The position numbers and the translations under genes are program-made. The notes below the pieces were generated by a model. The model did no database searches. It was not told where the DNA came from and saw only the letters and a program-made list of their open reading frames with translations. Shown here one piece after another: positions 46,984-55,325 of a DNA stretch of 64,000 bases. The stretch covers positions 744,001 to 808,000 of the forward strand of contig CANMJD010000001.1 in assembly GCA_947498155.1 (NCBI GenBank). The letters are read 5' to 3'. The stretch is from an uncultured Pseudoruegeria sp. (lineage in GTDB: Bacteria; Pseudomonadota; Alphaproteobacteria; Rhodobacterales; Rhodobacteraceae). The number at the start of each line of letters is the position of its first letter. The first letter of the stretch is position 1.

Positions 46984-47637
46984 ATGCTCGAGTTTGAAAA
47001 TGTAAGTAAATCCTTTTGGACCGGCACCCAATACAAGGTCATTCTTGATCAGGTGTCCTTTCGTGTGGACCTTGGGCGCTCTCTGGGCATTCTGGCGCCC
47101 AACGGCACCGGGAAAACCACGCTGATCAATATGATGGCCGGATTGGAAAAACCCGATGAGGGGGAAATCCGCAGAGGGTGTAAAATCTCTTTTCCGTTGG
47201 GGTTTATGGGCGGTGTGGATACCAAACTCTCGGCGATGGAAAACTCCCGCTATATTGCGCGTCTCTACGGGCTTGATCCCGATTATGTCGAAGCCTTCTG
47301 CAAATGGCTTTGCGGGTTGGAAGAATACTTTATGATGCCGGTCGGCACCTATAGCTCCGGGATGCGGGCGCGGTTCAGCTTTGCGCTGCTGCTGGCGTTG
47401 GATTTTGACATGTATCTGATTGATGAAGGCATGCCCGGCACCACGGATGTGGAATTCAACCGCAAGGCCGGCAGCATCCTGCGGGATCGCCTGCGCACCG
47501 CGACGATTGTGATCGTCTCGCATCAGGCGGAAACGCTGAAACAATATTGCCGCTCTGCGGCGGTTTTACGGAATGGCCAGTTACATATGTTTGATACCCT
47601 AGACGAGGCGAGGAGGCTCTATGACTACGAAGCCTAA
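46984..47637 (+). CDS. Capsule polysaccharide export ATPase (KpsT-like)
   Basis: A 217-residue short ABC ATPase of the KpsT/Wzt type. Walker A reads APNGTGKT, with Ala in place of the first Gly; the signature is YSSGMRARFSFALLLAL and Walker B MYLIDEGMPGTTD, both typical of KpsT, and the H-loop is IVSHQ. It powers export of lipid-linked capsule or similar glycans. The usual membrane partner KpsM is not in this window. Its 3' end overlaps the kpsE-like gene by 17 bases. Confidence 0.9.
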   Translation: MLEFENVSKSFWTGTQYKVILDQVSFRVDLGRSLGILAPNGTGKTTLINMMAGLEKPDEGEIRRGCKISFPLGFMGGVDTKLSAMENSRYIARLYGLDPDYVEAFCKWLCGLEEYFMMPVGTYSSGMRARFSFALLLALDFDMYLIDEGMPGTTDVEFNRKAGSILRDRLRTATIVIVSHQAETLKQYCRSAAVLRNGQLHMFDTLDEARRLYDYEA

Positions 47638-49186
47638 AGCGAAGAAATTCCGCATTCGCCGCACCGATACCGGCAAGCCGGTCAATCAGGCTGGCTCTCC
47701 GCAGGAGGCCGCCAATAGCGGACCAACAGCCGATGTCGCCTCTGCGCGGGAGGTCTCGACAGAACAGGAAATTGCCGCAATTCGCAAAGAGGGTCTAACC
47801 GGGCGTCAGCTGCGTATGGCGCGGCGTGTGGCGCAGAAACACGGGCTGGCCCCGACATCAGATTTTGACGCGGTGCGCCTGCTGCGCTCTCAAGGAATTG
47901 ACCCCTTTCAGCGCACAACGGCGCTTGATCTGGTCACCCAGAACAATGGTGGCACTGCGGCGGGCAAGAGCACCCTGCCCCAGACGGTGCCCCAATCGCC
48001 ACAAAACCTACCCACCCCGGAACTCGCACCGCAAGAATCCCGTGAGCGGGAAATCCTTGAAATCCAGCGTGATATCGCCCGCAGACGGCGCCGCAAACTT
48101 GGCCTGCTCATGTCGCGGTTGGCCTTTTTTGTACTGCTGCCAACCTTTATCGTCGGGTATTACTATTACAACATCGCCTCCCCGATGTATGAAACCCAAT
48201 CGCAGTTCATCATCCAAAAGACCGAAGGACAGGGTTCTTCTTCTTTGGGGAGCCTGTTTGCCGGGACCGGTTTCGCCGCCTCTGAGGATTCGATTGCTGT
48301 GCAAAGCTATCTTGAATCCCGCGATTCGATGATCCGACTTGATCAGGACATGGGTTTCAAACAGCATTTCAGCGCCCCCTCTATTGACCCGATCCAGCGG
48401 CTGACCCCCGGCGCCACCAATGAAGAGGCCTATAAGCTTTATAAAAGCCGCGTACAGCTGGGTTATGATCCGACCGAAGGTCTGATCAAAATGACCGTTG
48501 TTGCGGCAGATCCCAACGTGAGTCTAGCCTATTCGGAAACACTTTTGGGCTATGCCGAGCAACGTATTGACCAGCTGACCCAGCGCCTGCGCGAGGATCA
48601 GATGAAAGATTCGCGCGAAAGCTATGAGCAAGCCGAGCTGGCCATGCGCGAGGCGCAGCTTAGGGTGATCGAACTGCAAGAGCTGTATAACGTCATCAGC
48701 GGTGATCTGGAGGTCACGCTCTTGACCACGCAGATCACCACATTGGAATCTGAACTAACGCAACAACGGCTGAACATGTTGGACCTCAAGGCAAACGAAC
48801 GCCCCAATCCGGCAAAGGTGCAACCAATTGAGCGCAAGATTGCCAATCTGGAATCGGAAATTTCAAACCTGCGCCGTCAACTGACCGAAGGGCGTGACGG
48901 GCAAGAATCGATAGCGCGGATCAGCAGTGAACTGGCCGTGGCTGAAACCGATCTAAGCACCCGCACCCTGCTGCTGCAACAAGCGCTCCAGCAATTGGAA
49001 ACCGCACGCGTAGAGGCCAACCGTCAGGTGCGCTATGTGTCCCAAAGTGTCAGCCCCGTCGCCCCGGATGAGGCCACCTATCCACGCAAGTTCGAAAACA
49101 CCTTACTGGCATTTTTGATCTTCTCAGGGATCTATCTGATGATTTCGCTGACTGCGTCGGTTCTTCGCGATCAGATTTCATCCTGA
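47621..49186 (+). CDS. Capsule polysaccharide export membrane protein (KpsE-like polysaccharide co-polymerase)
   Basis: A 521-residue inner-membrane adaptor with two membrane helices (about 166-185, LAFFVLLPTFIVGYYYYNI, and a C-terminal one, NTLLAFLIFSGIYLMISLT) bracketing a periplasmic Wzz-like domain with a long coiled coil (LERLREDQMKDSRESYEQ to VRYVSQS). The roughly 150-residue cytoplasmic extension rich in polar and charged residues is longer than in enteric KpsE and resembles Roseobacter relatives. It connects the ABC exporter to an outer-membrane KpsD-like channel, absent here. A stem-loop follows. Confidence 0.88.
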   Translation: MTTKPKAKKFRIRRTDTGKPVNQAGSPQEAANSGPTADVASAREVSTEQEIAAIRKEGLTGRQLRMARRVAQKHGLAPTSDFDAVRLLRSQGIDPFQRTTALDLVTQNNGGTAAGKSTLPQTVPQSPQNLPTPELAPQESREREILEIQRDIARRRRRKLGLLMSRLAFFVLLPTFIVGYYYYNIASPMYETQSQFIIQKTEGQGSSSLGSLFAGTGFAASEDSIAVQSYLESRDSMIRLDQDMGFKQHFSAPSIDPIQRLTPGATNEEAYKLYKSRVQLGYDPTEGLIKMTVVAADPNVSLAYSETLLGYAEQRIDQLTQRLREDQMKDSRESYEQAELAMREAQLRVIELQELYNVISGDLEVTLLTTQITTLESELTQQRLNMLDLKANERPNPAKVQPIERKIANLESEISNLRRQLTEGRDGQESIARISSELAVAETDLSTRTLLLQQALQQLETARVEANRQVRYVSQSVSPVAPDEATYPRKFENTLLAFLIFSGIYLMISLTASVLRDQISS

Positions 49187-49193
49187 ACCCTTC

Positions 49194-49221
49194 CCCGATC
49201 CGGTTTCAACATCGGATCGGG
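49194..49221 (+). terminator. Stem-loop after the kpsE-like gene
   Basis: CCCGATCCG (49194-49202) pairs perfectly with CGGATCGGG (49213-49221). The T-rich tract comes only later (CCATTTTGGGAATTTT), so termination strength is uncertain. From here to the tRNA at 49414 I see no gene. Confidence 0.6.
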
Positions 49222-49413
49222 AACGCCCCATTTTGGGAATTTTCCGGATAAGCATCAGGCATTGCAGAGCTTAAGAACCATCTACAGTCCCCCTTCAGAT
49301 GGCCCCCACCCAAAGGTCTTCTGCCGTGTAAAAAAAAATGCGCCCGTGGCGAAGATTTTTGCCTTTCCCCCCTTGCGCAGCATGCGCTCTGACAGTAATT
49401 ACGCCTCCACAGT

Positions 49414-49488
49414 TGGGGTGTAGCCAAGTGGTAAGGCAACGCTTTTTGGTAGCGTGTACCGTAGGTTCGAATCCTACCACCCCAGCCA
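49414..49488 (+). tRNA. tRNA-Gln (anticodon TTG)
   Basis: A complete cloverleaf with CCA encoded. Acceptor TGGGGTG pairs with CACCCCA, the anticodon stem ACGCT/AGCGT encloses the loop TTTTGGT with anticodon TTG, and the T-arm contains GGTTCGAATCC. Discriminator G precedes CCA at 49486-49488. Confidence 0.96.
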
Positions 49489-49754
49489 GCTTTCTTATAA
49501 GTATCTGAGTTATAAGAATCACCCGCTTTGGGCTGCGCTGGATATTCCCCACGGCATCACATCTTTTCTTCACTGTCCGTTGTCAGAGTTTTTGGAACCA
49601 CAGGCGGCCCAAACTAAGAGAGCGTTTGCCTCATCTGGTTGGTTTGATTCTGCGGCGCGTTGGCTGTGATGCAAGCGTCGCGTTTGGAGCGTCCTTTGTT
49701 TGATCCTTTCCCTTTCTTCCAGAATGGCTTTGTCCCGCCCGCAGTAGACAGAGG
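49489..49754. other. Gene-free stretch between tRNA-Gln and IS remnant
   Basis: No supported gene, repeat or promoter was found here. The frames that can be drawn are antisense extensions of the tRNA or IS sequence. Sequence up to about 49.75 kb may be remnant DNA from an earlier insertion. Confidence 0.5.
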
Positions 49755-49815
49755 TGGTCGGGGGATTTCGGACCAGTGGCTAAGGTGGATCGCATGATGA
49801 AAGAAGTGATCCAAA

Positions 49816-50123
49816 ATGAAGCAACGCAAGAACCATTCGCCTGAATTCAAAGCCAAGGTTGCGCTTGAAGCGATCCGCGAGGAGATGACACTGGCGGAAC
49901 TGTCCAAGAAATACGGCGTGCATCCGACCCAGATCGGGACTTGGAAACGCGCAGCGATAGAAAATATGACGACAGCATTTACGCGCCAGGGTTCAGCCCT
50001 GAGCAAGTAAGTGCCGCCGAAGTGGACAAGCTGCATTCATAGATCGGTCAGTTGGTCCTGGAACGAGATTTTTTGGTCGATGCCTCGCAGCAGTTGCTCG
50101 GAACGCGAGGCAAAAAACGGTGA
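49816..50123 (+). pseudogene. IS3-family transposase OrfA, frameshifted and with a nonsense codon
   Basis: The first 64 codons give a good IS3 OrfA helix-turn-helix start (SPEFKAKVALEAIREEMTLAELSKKYGVHPTQIGTWK). The homologous frame then shifts near 49975, continuing as FSPEQVSAAEVDKLHS, an amber TAG at 50040-50042 where Lys is expected, and IGQLVLERDFLVDASQQLLG. The stop TGA at 50121 overlaps the orfB GTG start. Not functional as it stands. Confidence 0.8.
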
Positions 50124-50730
50124 ACAAAAATCACAAGCTGAGCATGCGTCGGCAGTGTGCGTTACTGACGTTGTCGCGGTCCAATTTGTACTATGAGCCG
50201 AAGGGCGAAAGTGCTGAGAACTTGCGGTTCATGGAAATCATCGACAAGCAGTTTCTGGAAACGCCGTGGTACGGATCGCGGCAGATGGCGCGTTACATGA
50301 AGCGCAACAACCACCAATGTGGCCGCCATCGGGGCCATCGTTTGATGCACCTCATGCGTTTGGTCCCAATCTATCAGGAACCAAACACCAGTAAGAAACA
50401 TCCTCAGCACAAGATTTGGCCATATCTGCTGCGCAACGCGGTGATTGACCGCCCGAACCAGGTCTGGTGCGCAGATATTACCTACATCCCGATGCGCCGT
50501 GGGTTTCCATATCTCGTGGCGATCATGGACTGGTACAGTCGCAAAGTACTGGCGTGGCGGCTATCAAATAGCATGGACGCGGAGTGCTGCGTTGAGACCC
50601 TAAAAGAGTCCTTGGCCAAGCACGGCACGCCAGAAATCTTCAACAGCGATCAAGGTAGTCAGTTCACCAGCGGTGCTTGGATCGACGTACTGATCGATGC
50701 AAAGGTCAAGATCAGCATGGATGGGAAAGG
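50120..50730 (+). pseudogene. IS3-family transposase OrfB, truncated
   Basis: About 203 residues of OrfB, with the HTH_21 region (YGSRQMARYMKR) and the first two catalytic acids of the DDE integrase core (VWCADITYI and FNSDQGSQFT). The third acid (Glu) and the C-terminus are lost at the insertion of the second IS; the frame runs on into that IS and stops at 50752. Inactive. Confidence 0.85.
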
Positions 50731-50748
50731 TGAGGTGCCCCTAGTTTC

Positions 50749-51632
50749 CTAGACACCAGCCGTTTCCAGTTTGCGCTGTCTGTGTTCGAAGTCAACGGGC
50801 GACAGCATGCCGTTGTTCGTGTGCTTGCGTTTGGGATTGTAGAACAGCTCTATGTATTCAAAGATATCGCGTCTGGCTTGATCCCTTGTCCGATACCTAT
50901 GGCGCCTGATCTTCTCACGCTTCAAGAGCTGAAAGAAGCTCTCGGCCACCGCATTGTCATGGCAGTTACCGCGACGGCTCATGGAGTGTTCCAAATTGTG
51001 TTCGCGCAAGAAAGCAGCCCATTCTCGACTGGTGAATTGCGCGCCTTGGTCTGATCTGAGTGGATCAGAAGCCCCGGCCTAGGCTTGCGCCGCCAGATAG
51101 CCATCAGCAACGCCTGCACGGCGAGCTCTGAAGTCTGGCGTGACTGAACAGCCCAACCGACAACGCGCCGCGAGAAGAGATCAATGACAACGCAGAGATA
51201 AGCGAACCCCTCATGTGTACGCAGATACGTGATATCCGTCACCCAAGCGCGATCTGGCGTCTCGATGGTGAACTGCGGATCCAAGGTGTTGTCCACGACG
51301 ATCGAGGGCTTGCCACCATAAATACCCGGCTTCTTCTTGTACCCGATCTGTGCCTGAATGCCTGAAAGACGGGCCAGTCGCGCAACGCGGTTCTCTGACA
51401 CTGCTTCGCCCATGTCGATCAGATCGTCGTGAATCTTGCGATACCCGTAGACCTTACCGCTGTCTTTCCATGCCTTCTTCACCAGCACCGTCTGACGTTG
51501 ATCATTCAGCGCACGTTGGCTTAACGGTTCTTTAACCCATGCGTAGAAACCGCTTGGATGAACGCTGAGCATTCTGCAGAGAACGCGGACAGGATGCTGC
51601 TGACGATGCGCGTCGATAAACGCGTACCTCAC
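50749..51632 (-). pseudogene. IS3-family transposase OrfB broken by a 5-bp tandem duplication
   Basis: The 5' part reads LIHSDQ at the second catalytic Asp; the expected continuation GAQFTSREWAAFLREHNLEHSMSRR is found in another frame. The cause is visible: minus-strand TCAGA is duplicated in tandem (plus TCTGATCTGA at 51050-51059), and removing one copy restores HSDQGAQF. The downstream piece retains the third catalytic acid in AVAESFFQLLK. Otherwise the frame is clean. Confidence 0.88.
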
Positions 51633-51898
51633 TTTGCATCCCTGGCGAAGTACGCGGTGGCCTATTTTAGCATGTCACGCTCCTCGGTGACGCGCGCCAG
51701 CTCCTTCTTGAGCCGTCTGACTTCAGCATCGTGATCCGTCTGCCGCTGAGGCTTCGAGAATTGCGCCATCCAAGTGTACAGTGACTTGGTGCTGACCCCG
51801 AGCCTCTCGGCCACCTCCTTGACCGGATAACCTCGCTCCGTGACCTGTGCCACAGCGTCGATCTAGAACTCATCTGAATAGCGAATTTGCCCTGACAT
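51629..51898 (-). pseudogene. IS3-family transposase OrfA with two amber codons
   Basis: An 89-codon frame (ATG 51898 to TGA 51629) whose product matches IS3 OrfA (VAQVTERGYPVKEVAERLGVSTKSLYTWM, RLKKELARVTEERDMLK). Codon 12 (51865-51863) and codon 79 (51664-51662) are TAG; both are at sites where the family has Lys (AAG), each a single A-to-T change. The natural TGA overlaps the orfB GTG. Confidence 0.85.
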
Positions 51899-51938
51899 TT
51901 GCGTCATCCTTTGCTTCCAAAATTACCAAGCAAAGCGT

Positions 51939-51978
51939 CTACAAATCTAGGGGAACCTCAAAGCTACAAATCTAGGGG
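51939..51978. repeat. Direct repeat of an IS3 terminal sequence, 25-bp period
   Basis: CTACAAATCTAGGGG occurs at 51939-51953 (inside the IS right end) and again at 51964-51978, 25 bp later. The second copy supplies the stop codon and last residues of the neighbouring 489-aa gene, so it looks like a leftover IS end from another copy. Confidence 0.75.
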
Positions 51979-53441
51979 CTATTCAAAAACTTAAAATAGG
52001 CTGCGAGTGTTAAGTACTCGTCAAGTTCAAAAACCTTATAATTTTCTTCAATCTCATTTGCATTTTTTGCATCCTTGTGGATCTCTAACTCTGATGACGG
52101 GGACAACTGTTGCTCCAGATCTGCTAATATTTGATCTACTTCCTGGGTACGAAAAATATCTTCTTCGCGAACAACTAACCTATTGTCATCTATTGGAAAT
52201 GAGGCGTCCGCATCGAATAGATTAAACGGCTGATCAGTTCCCTGCTGAGTTGCCAATTCCACAATCTTCTCTACTTCAACCTCTGACAGGCCAAACTTGA
52301 TCAAGAGAAACTGTCTAAGCTGACTAATATCGCCGTTGCGCACTTCTTCGTCTTGTCCCACGTAAGTTTGCAAGCCTATTTTTATGCCACCCGCTACATC
52401 TGCGGATGATGTCAGGGCGTCAAAGTTATCAACAGTTTCTAATTCACGCAGACTCTCTTCCAAACGTGAAACTCGTTCAATGAGGGCGCCTTCCACACCA
52501 AGAGGCGCACTCAACTGTGGCTGTTGAAGCGTATTAATCGCAACTGGAGGCTGTGCCATCGCTGCAACGGGCGATTCTCCACCGTCGCCAGCAAGCAGGT
52601 TTCGCAACTCTGTGAGTTCTGATTTGACAGCAGCCAATTCTGCGGATTGGTTGTTCCTTTGTTGTTCCCCAAAATCACTTAGGGTTTTTGTCTCTTTGCT
52701 CAAATCCACGCCTTCTATTCTTTGGGGCTTGGGCATCGGGGAATTCCAGGTAGTTGGTTGGGTCACATTTCCCGGCGTATCCGCGCGTGAATTCGGGACC
52801 GGCCAACCGCGAGGTAAAATACTATAATCCTGCCGCGCTGCAATCCAACGCAAATACGTTGATGAAGCCGAGAAACCAACGAGGGACACCCGTTCAAACT
52901 CTTCCCCACCTCGCCGGACAATCAATTCGCCCCCGGCGAGCAAAAGGGCCTCAAACCGGTTGTCGAGCGGTTGCAATATACTTTCCGGCAATTCAATCTC
53001 AGAAACGCCCTCTGCCAGATAGAACCTGTCACCTTCGGCAATGCCTTCTATCTTCAACTGTAATTGACCACGTGCGTTGAGGAATATGTTGAGATCCCCT
53101 TTTCGCGCGAGGCAATTGTACGTGCGGGGACGACAAATAACTTCGAAAACATCGACATCCAGCCTGGGAACCGGGGAAAAGCGCGCATATCCATCTGGGT
53201 CAAAACGGAAATAGACACCTTCAACCAACCCTTCCTGGAAGGTTGGCCAACCAAAACTTCCACGAAGACTTTGGCTGGCCTCTTGTGCTCCGATTGAAAA
53301 CAAAATTGAGGTATCCAAAATCGCGTTTTCGGAATCGAACTTTTCCTCTACAGATGCAGCTTGTGGAATTGCGACAGACGGTACGGAAACGGCCAAAGTA
53401 AAAAATGCGGCTTTAAGACTGGAATGGGCACGAATTCTCAT
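51972..53441 (-). CDS. Secreted coiled-coil protein of unknown function, partner of DUF3131 protein; C-terminus fused to IS end
   Basis: A 489-residue protein with a signal peptide (AAFFTLAVSVPSVAIPQA). Mature residues 25-190 form a conserved-looking globular part (GSFGWPTFQEGLVEGVYFRF; FEVICRPRTYNCLARKG, with two Cys; VLPRGWPVPN-like ending). A polar linker and coiled-coil segments (ELAAVKSELTELRNLLAG; IERVSRLEESLRELE) lead to an acidic C-terminal domain. I do not recognise a named family. The start ATG overlaps the upstream TAA by one base, so it is co-translated with the DUF3131 protein. The stop (TAG 51974-51972) and the final SP residues come from IS-end sequence, so the native C-terminus may be lost. 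Confidence 0.75.
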   Translation of the reverse strand: MRIRAHSSLKAAFFTLAVSVPSVAIPQAASVEEKFDSENAILDTSILFSIGAQEASQSLRGSFGWPTFQEGLVEGVYFRFDPDGYARFSPVPRLDVDVFEVICRPRTYNCLARKGDLNIFLNARGQLQLKIEGIAEGDRFYLAEGVSEIELPESILQPLDNRFEALLLAGGELIVRRGGEEFERVSLVGFSASSTYLRWIAARQDYSILPRGWPVPNSRADTPGNVTQPTTWNSPMPKPQRIEGVDLSKETKTLSDFGEQQRNNQSAELAAVKSELTELRNLLAGDGGESPVAAMAQPPVAINTLQQPQLSAPLGVEGALIERVSRLEESLRELETVDNFDALTSSADVAGGIKIGLQTYVGQDEEVRNGDISQLRQFLLIKFGLSEVEVEKIVELATQQGTDQPFNLFDADASFPIDDNRLVVREEDIFRTQEVDQILADLEQQLSPSSELEIHKDAKNANEIEENYKVFELDEYLTLAAYFKFLNSP

Positions 53442-55126
53442 TAGAAATCCTCCTCGGGTTGAACAGAATGGCGAAGTGCTGGCAGCCACGTCTCTTCCCT
53501 AGGCGGATCGGGATACTGTCGACGCTCGCGAATATCTTGGTCTCTGAAGGCTGTATACCAAACCTCCGTTTCCCCTGTGTATGGCGTCAGAATGGTGCCC
53601 TGCACCTTGTGCAATAACGCGGCGAGAATAATTCCGTTATTGTTTGCAGTAAAAATCTCAATCTTGCCCTGCCCGCGTTCATAGAGCCCTTCATACATCC
53701 CGTTTTCAGGGTCATAGAGTTCGATTACGGCTTCAAACAATCTATCTGTATAATCCGTATCCCACAGGGCCCAAAGCCCCATCGCGGCTTTTGAAGCAAT
53801 GGCTGCATGATCTGGAGAAAAATCACCTCTTGGGGTTACAGTATTCCAAGGGTATCCATCCGAAAAAATCGTGTCATACGTAAAATACGGGGGTCCCTTT
53901 ACATTGTGCTCGGATCGGGCGGTCATAAACCCAGTTTCACGCCATCTGTTTTCTTGAACCTGATAAATCCGGTCAGCAAACTCTGCACGCCACCCATCGG
54001 AATGCAGTCTTTCAAGTGAGGAATTATCATGCGGTAGATCGAAGCCAAGCTCCAACCCATCCTGGAGGTAGGATTCGGTTACGACATAGTTCTGCGAGTG
54101 GAAAATTCGCGGATCACGTCCATCATATGGTACCTGAACGCCAAAAATTGAAGCTGTCAGAAACGGCTCTGCCCGGTGGGCCAACACGGGTCGAAAACCC
54201 CAGAGAGCAAATCCCTTTGCCGCATACTCTTCATAGCCGAGCCTACCCTCTTGTGCATAAACGGTTTCGCCGGTTTCCTTGTCTACATACGCACCAACAA
54301 GTAGTCCGTCCTTATCAATCACATTCCTGAAATCCCATTTAAGAAGAACAGAGTCGATGGTGTTGCCCAGATATGGGTATCGATTCTTCAGTATTCGCAT
54401 CCAAACGAGAAACCGTCCGATATCAAGCGCCGAGAACCCAATCTCGCCGGGCTTATTCGTATAGTCGACCTGTTCACCAGTGCGTGTATGATAAACCTTA
54501 TTTGGCATCTCCCCGCGAAACAATTTGAGCTTTTTTACTGTTGTCAGCAGACGAAAAATTCGTTCATCAAAGGCGGGTTTCTCAATGATGCACAGCTCAT
54601 AAGCGGCAACTAGACCACTTATATAAGAAGCCGTGTCCCAAAGCGTGGTTGAGGGAAAGTTACCAACACTGTTAGCAAGTCCCGTCGACTCTTGTGTAAA
54701 CTTTTCGAAATAGTGCCATGCAACTTTGGCAGCGCGCAATTCACGTTCTGTTAGAAACCCCCGGCGTGCCTGATAGGTTCGGACATATTCATTGTGTCGC
54801 GTATACCCGGGCACCAGATTTTCCCCGAGCGGCAGCGTCTCAAAATAGTCTGGTTCCATGTCACACATTCTTGGGGGGGCGACACGCATCGGTTCGCCCC
54901 GGATCAAACTGGTTGTGTGCGCTGGCACATTACCACGCATAAGAGCGGGTATCTTATCCAGGGCACTTCCCGCGATAATTGGCACAACTTCTTCTTCGTG
55001 GTGAAGGAGGAGTGCCTTTGCGCGATTGCCTATAAACAAACCAGTTACCGCCAAAATCACAAACGATAAAATCAATATCCAAATGCTGTAACCAATTGAT
55101 ATTTTTGACTTATGACGTAATGACAT
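53441..55126 (-). CDS. Membrane-anchored DUF3131 domain protein
   Basis: A 561-residue protein with one N-terminal membrane helix (WILILSFVILAVTGLFIG, about 15-32) and the rest outside the cytoplasmic membrane. The large domain matches the DUF3131 type, an (alpha/alpha)6-barrel thought to be related to glucoamylase/glucanase folds: RELRAAKVAWHYFEKFTQESTGLANSV, TTLWDTASYISGLVAAYE, GFSALDIGRFLVWMRILK, and DHAAIASKAAMGLWALWD with YDPENGMYEGLYERG near the end. Glycan processing is plausible from the fold but unproven. The start at 55126 has GAAGGG nine bases upstream. Confidence 0.82.
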   Translation of the reverse strand: MSLRHKSKISIGYSIWILILSFVILAVTGLFIGNRAKALLLHHEEEVVPIIAGSALDKIPALMRGNVPAHTTSLIRGEPMRVAPPRMCDMEPDYFETLPLGENLVPGYTRHNEYVRTYQARRGFLTERELRAAKVAWHYFEKFTQESTGLANSVGNFPSTTLWDTASYISGLVAAYELCIIEKPAFDERIFRLLTTVKKLKLFRGEMPNKVYHTRTGEQVDYTNKPGEIGFSALDIGRFLVWMRILKNRYPYLGNTIDSVLLKWDFRNVIDKDGLLVGAYVDKETGETVYAQEGRLGYEEYAAKGFALWGFRPVLAHRAEPFLTASIFGVQVPYDGRDPRIFHSQNYVVTESYLQDGLELGFDLPHDNSSLERLHSDGWRAEFADRIYQVQENRWRETGFMTARSEHNVKGPPYFTYDTIFSDGYPWNTVTPRGDFSPDHAAIASKAAMGLWALWDTDYTDRLFEAVIELYDPENGMYEGLYERGQGKIEIFTANNNGIILAALLHKVQGTILTPYTGETEVWYTAFRDQDIRERRQYPDPPREETWLPALRHSVQPEEDF

Positions 55127-55325
55127 AGAGGAAAACCCTTCAAAGATGGTTCCGAAACTTGTCAATAGTAGAACGCGACATCCTTAACAGGCAGATAATC
55201 CAACCCGAATTTTCAAAACAATTTTAGGAATTCGTTTCTGAGAGTGATTTGTTGTAATCCAAACAGAAAATTTACCAATTCCCGATATCGCTGTGTCGAC
55301 ACCGCCATTGAACGGAGCCGGAGAC
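55127..55325. promoter_or_regulatory. Divergent control region of the DUF3131/pseudo-ABC cluster
   Basis: A 199-bp AT-rich stretch between the divergently transcribed gene pairs must hold both promoters. I see no convincing consensus promoter or operator in it; an alternative GTG start for the rightward gene lies at 55293 without a ribosome site. Confidence 0.45.

Larger units (their letters stand above)
49755..50730 (+). mobile_element. Truncated IS3-family element (left part only)
   Basis: Carries decayed orfA (49816-50123) and the first three quarters of orfB (50120-50730) of an IS3-family element. The left boundary is approximate: TGGTCGGGGG at 49755 looks like an IS end. The right end is missing; the second IS3 element begins at 50731, within orfB after the GDGKG codons, and the expected remainder is not found on its far side. 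Confidence 0.75.
50731..51960 (-). mobile_element. Complete but decayed IS3-family element (1,230 bp)
   Basis: Imperfect terminal inverted repeats of about 25 bp: TGAGGTGCCCCTAGTTTCC at 50731 and, read from the other end, TGAGGTTCCCCTAGATTTG at 51960; 19 of the 26 compared positions match. Encodes orfA (51898-51629) and orfB (51632-50749) on the minus strand, both broken. A target duplication is not clear. The element sits inside the orfB of another IS3-family copy. Confidence 0.85.

Noticed and set aside
49295-49573. Minus-strand frame containing VGFEPTV across the tRNA
   Set aside because: Well-known artefact of reading antisense through a tRNA gene; it spans the complete tRNA-Gln cloverleaf.
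49614-50036. 140-codon minus-strand frame over the IS3 orfA
   Set aside because: Antisense to the decayed OrfA and extends into noncoding DNA; not recognised as a protein.
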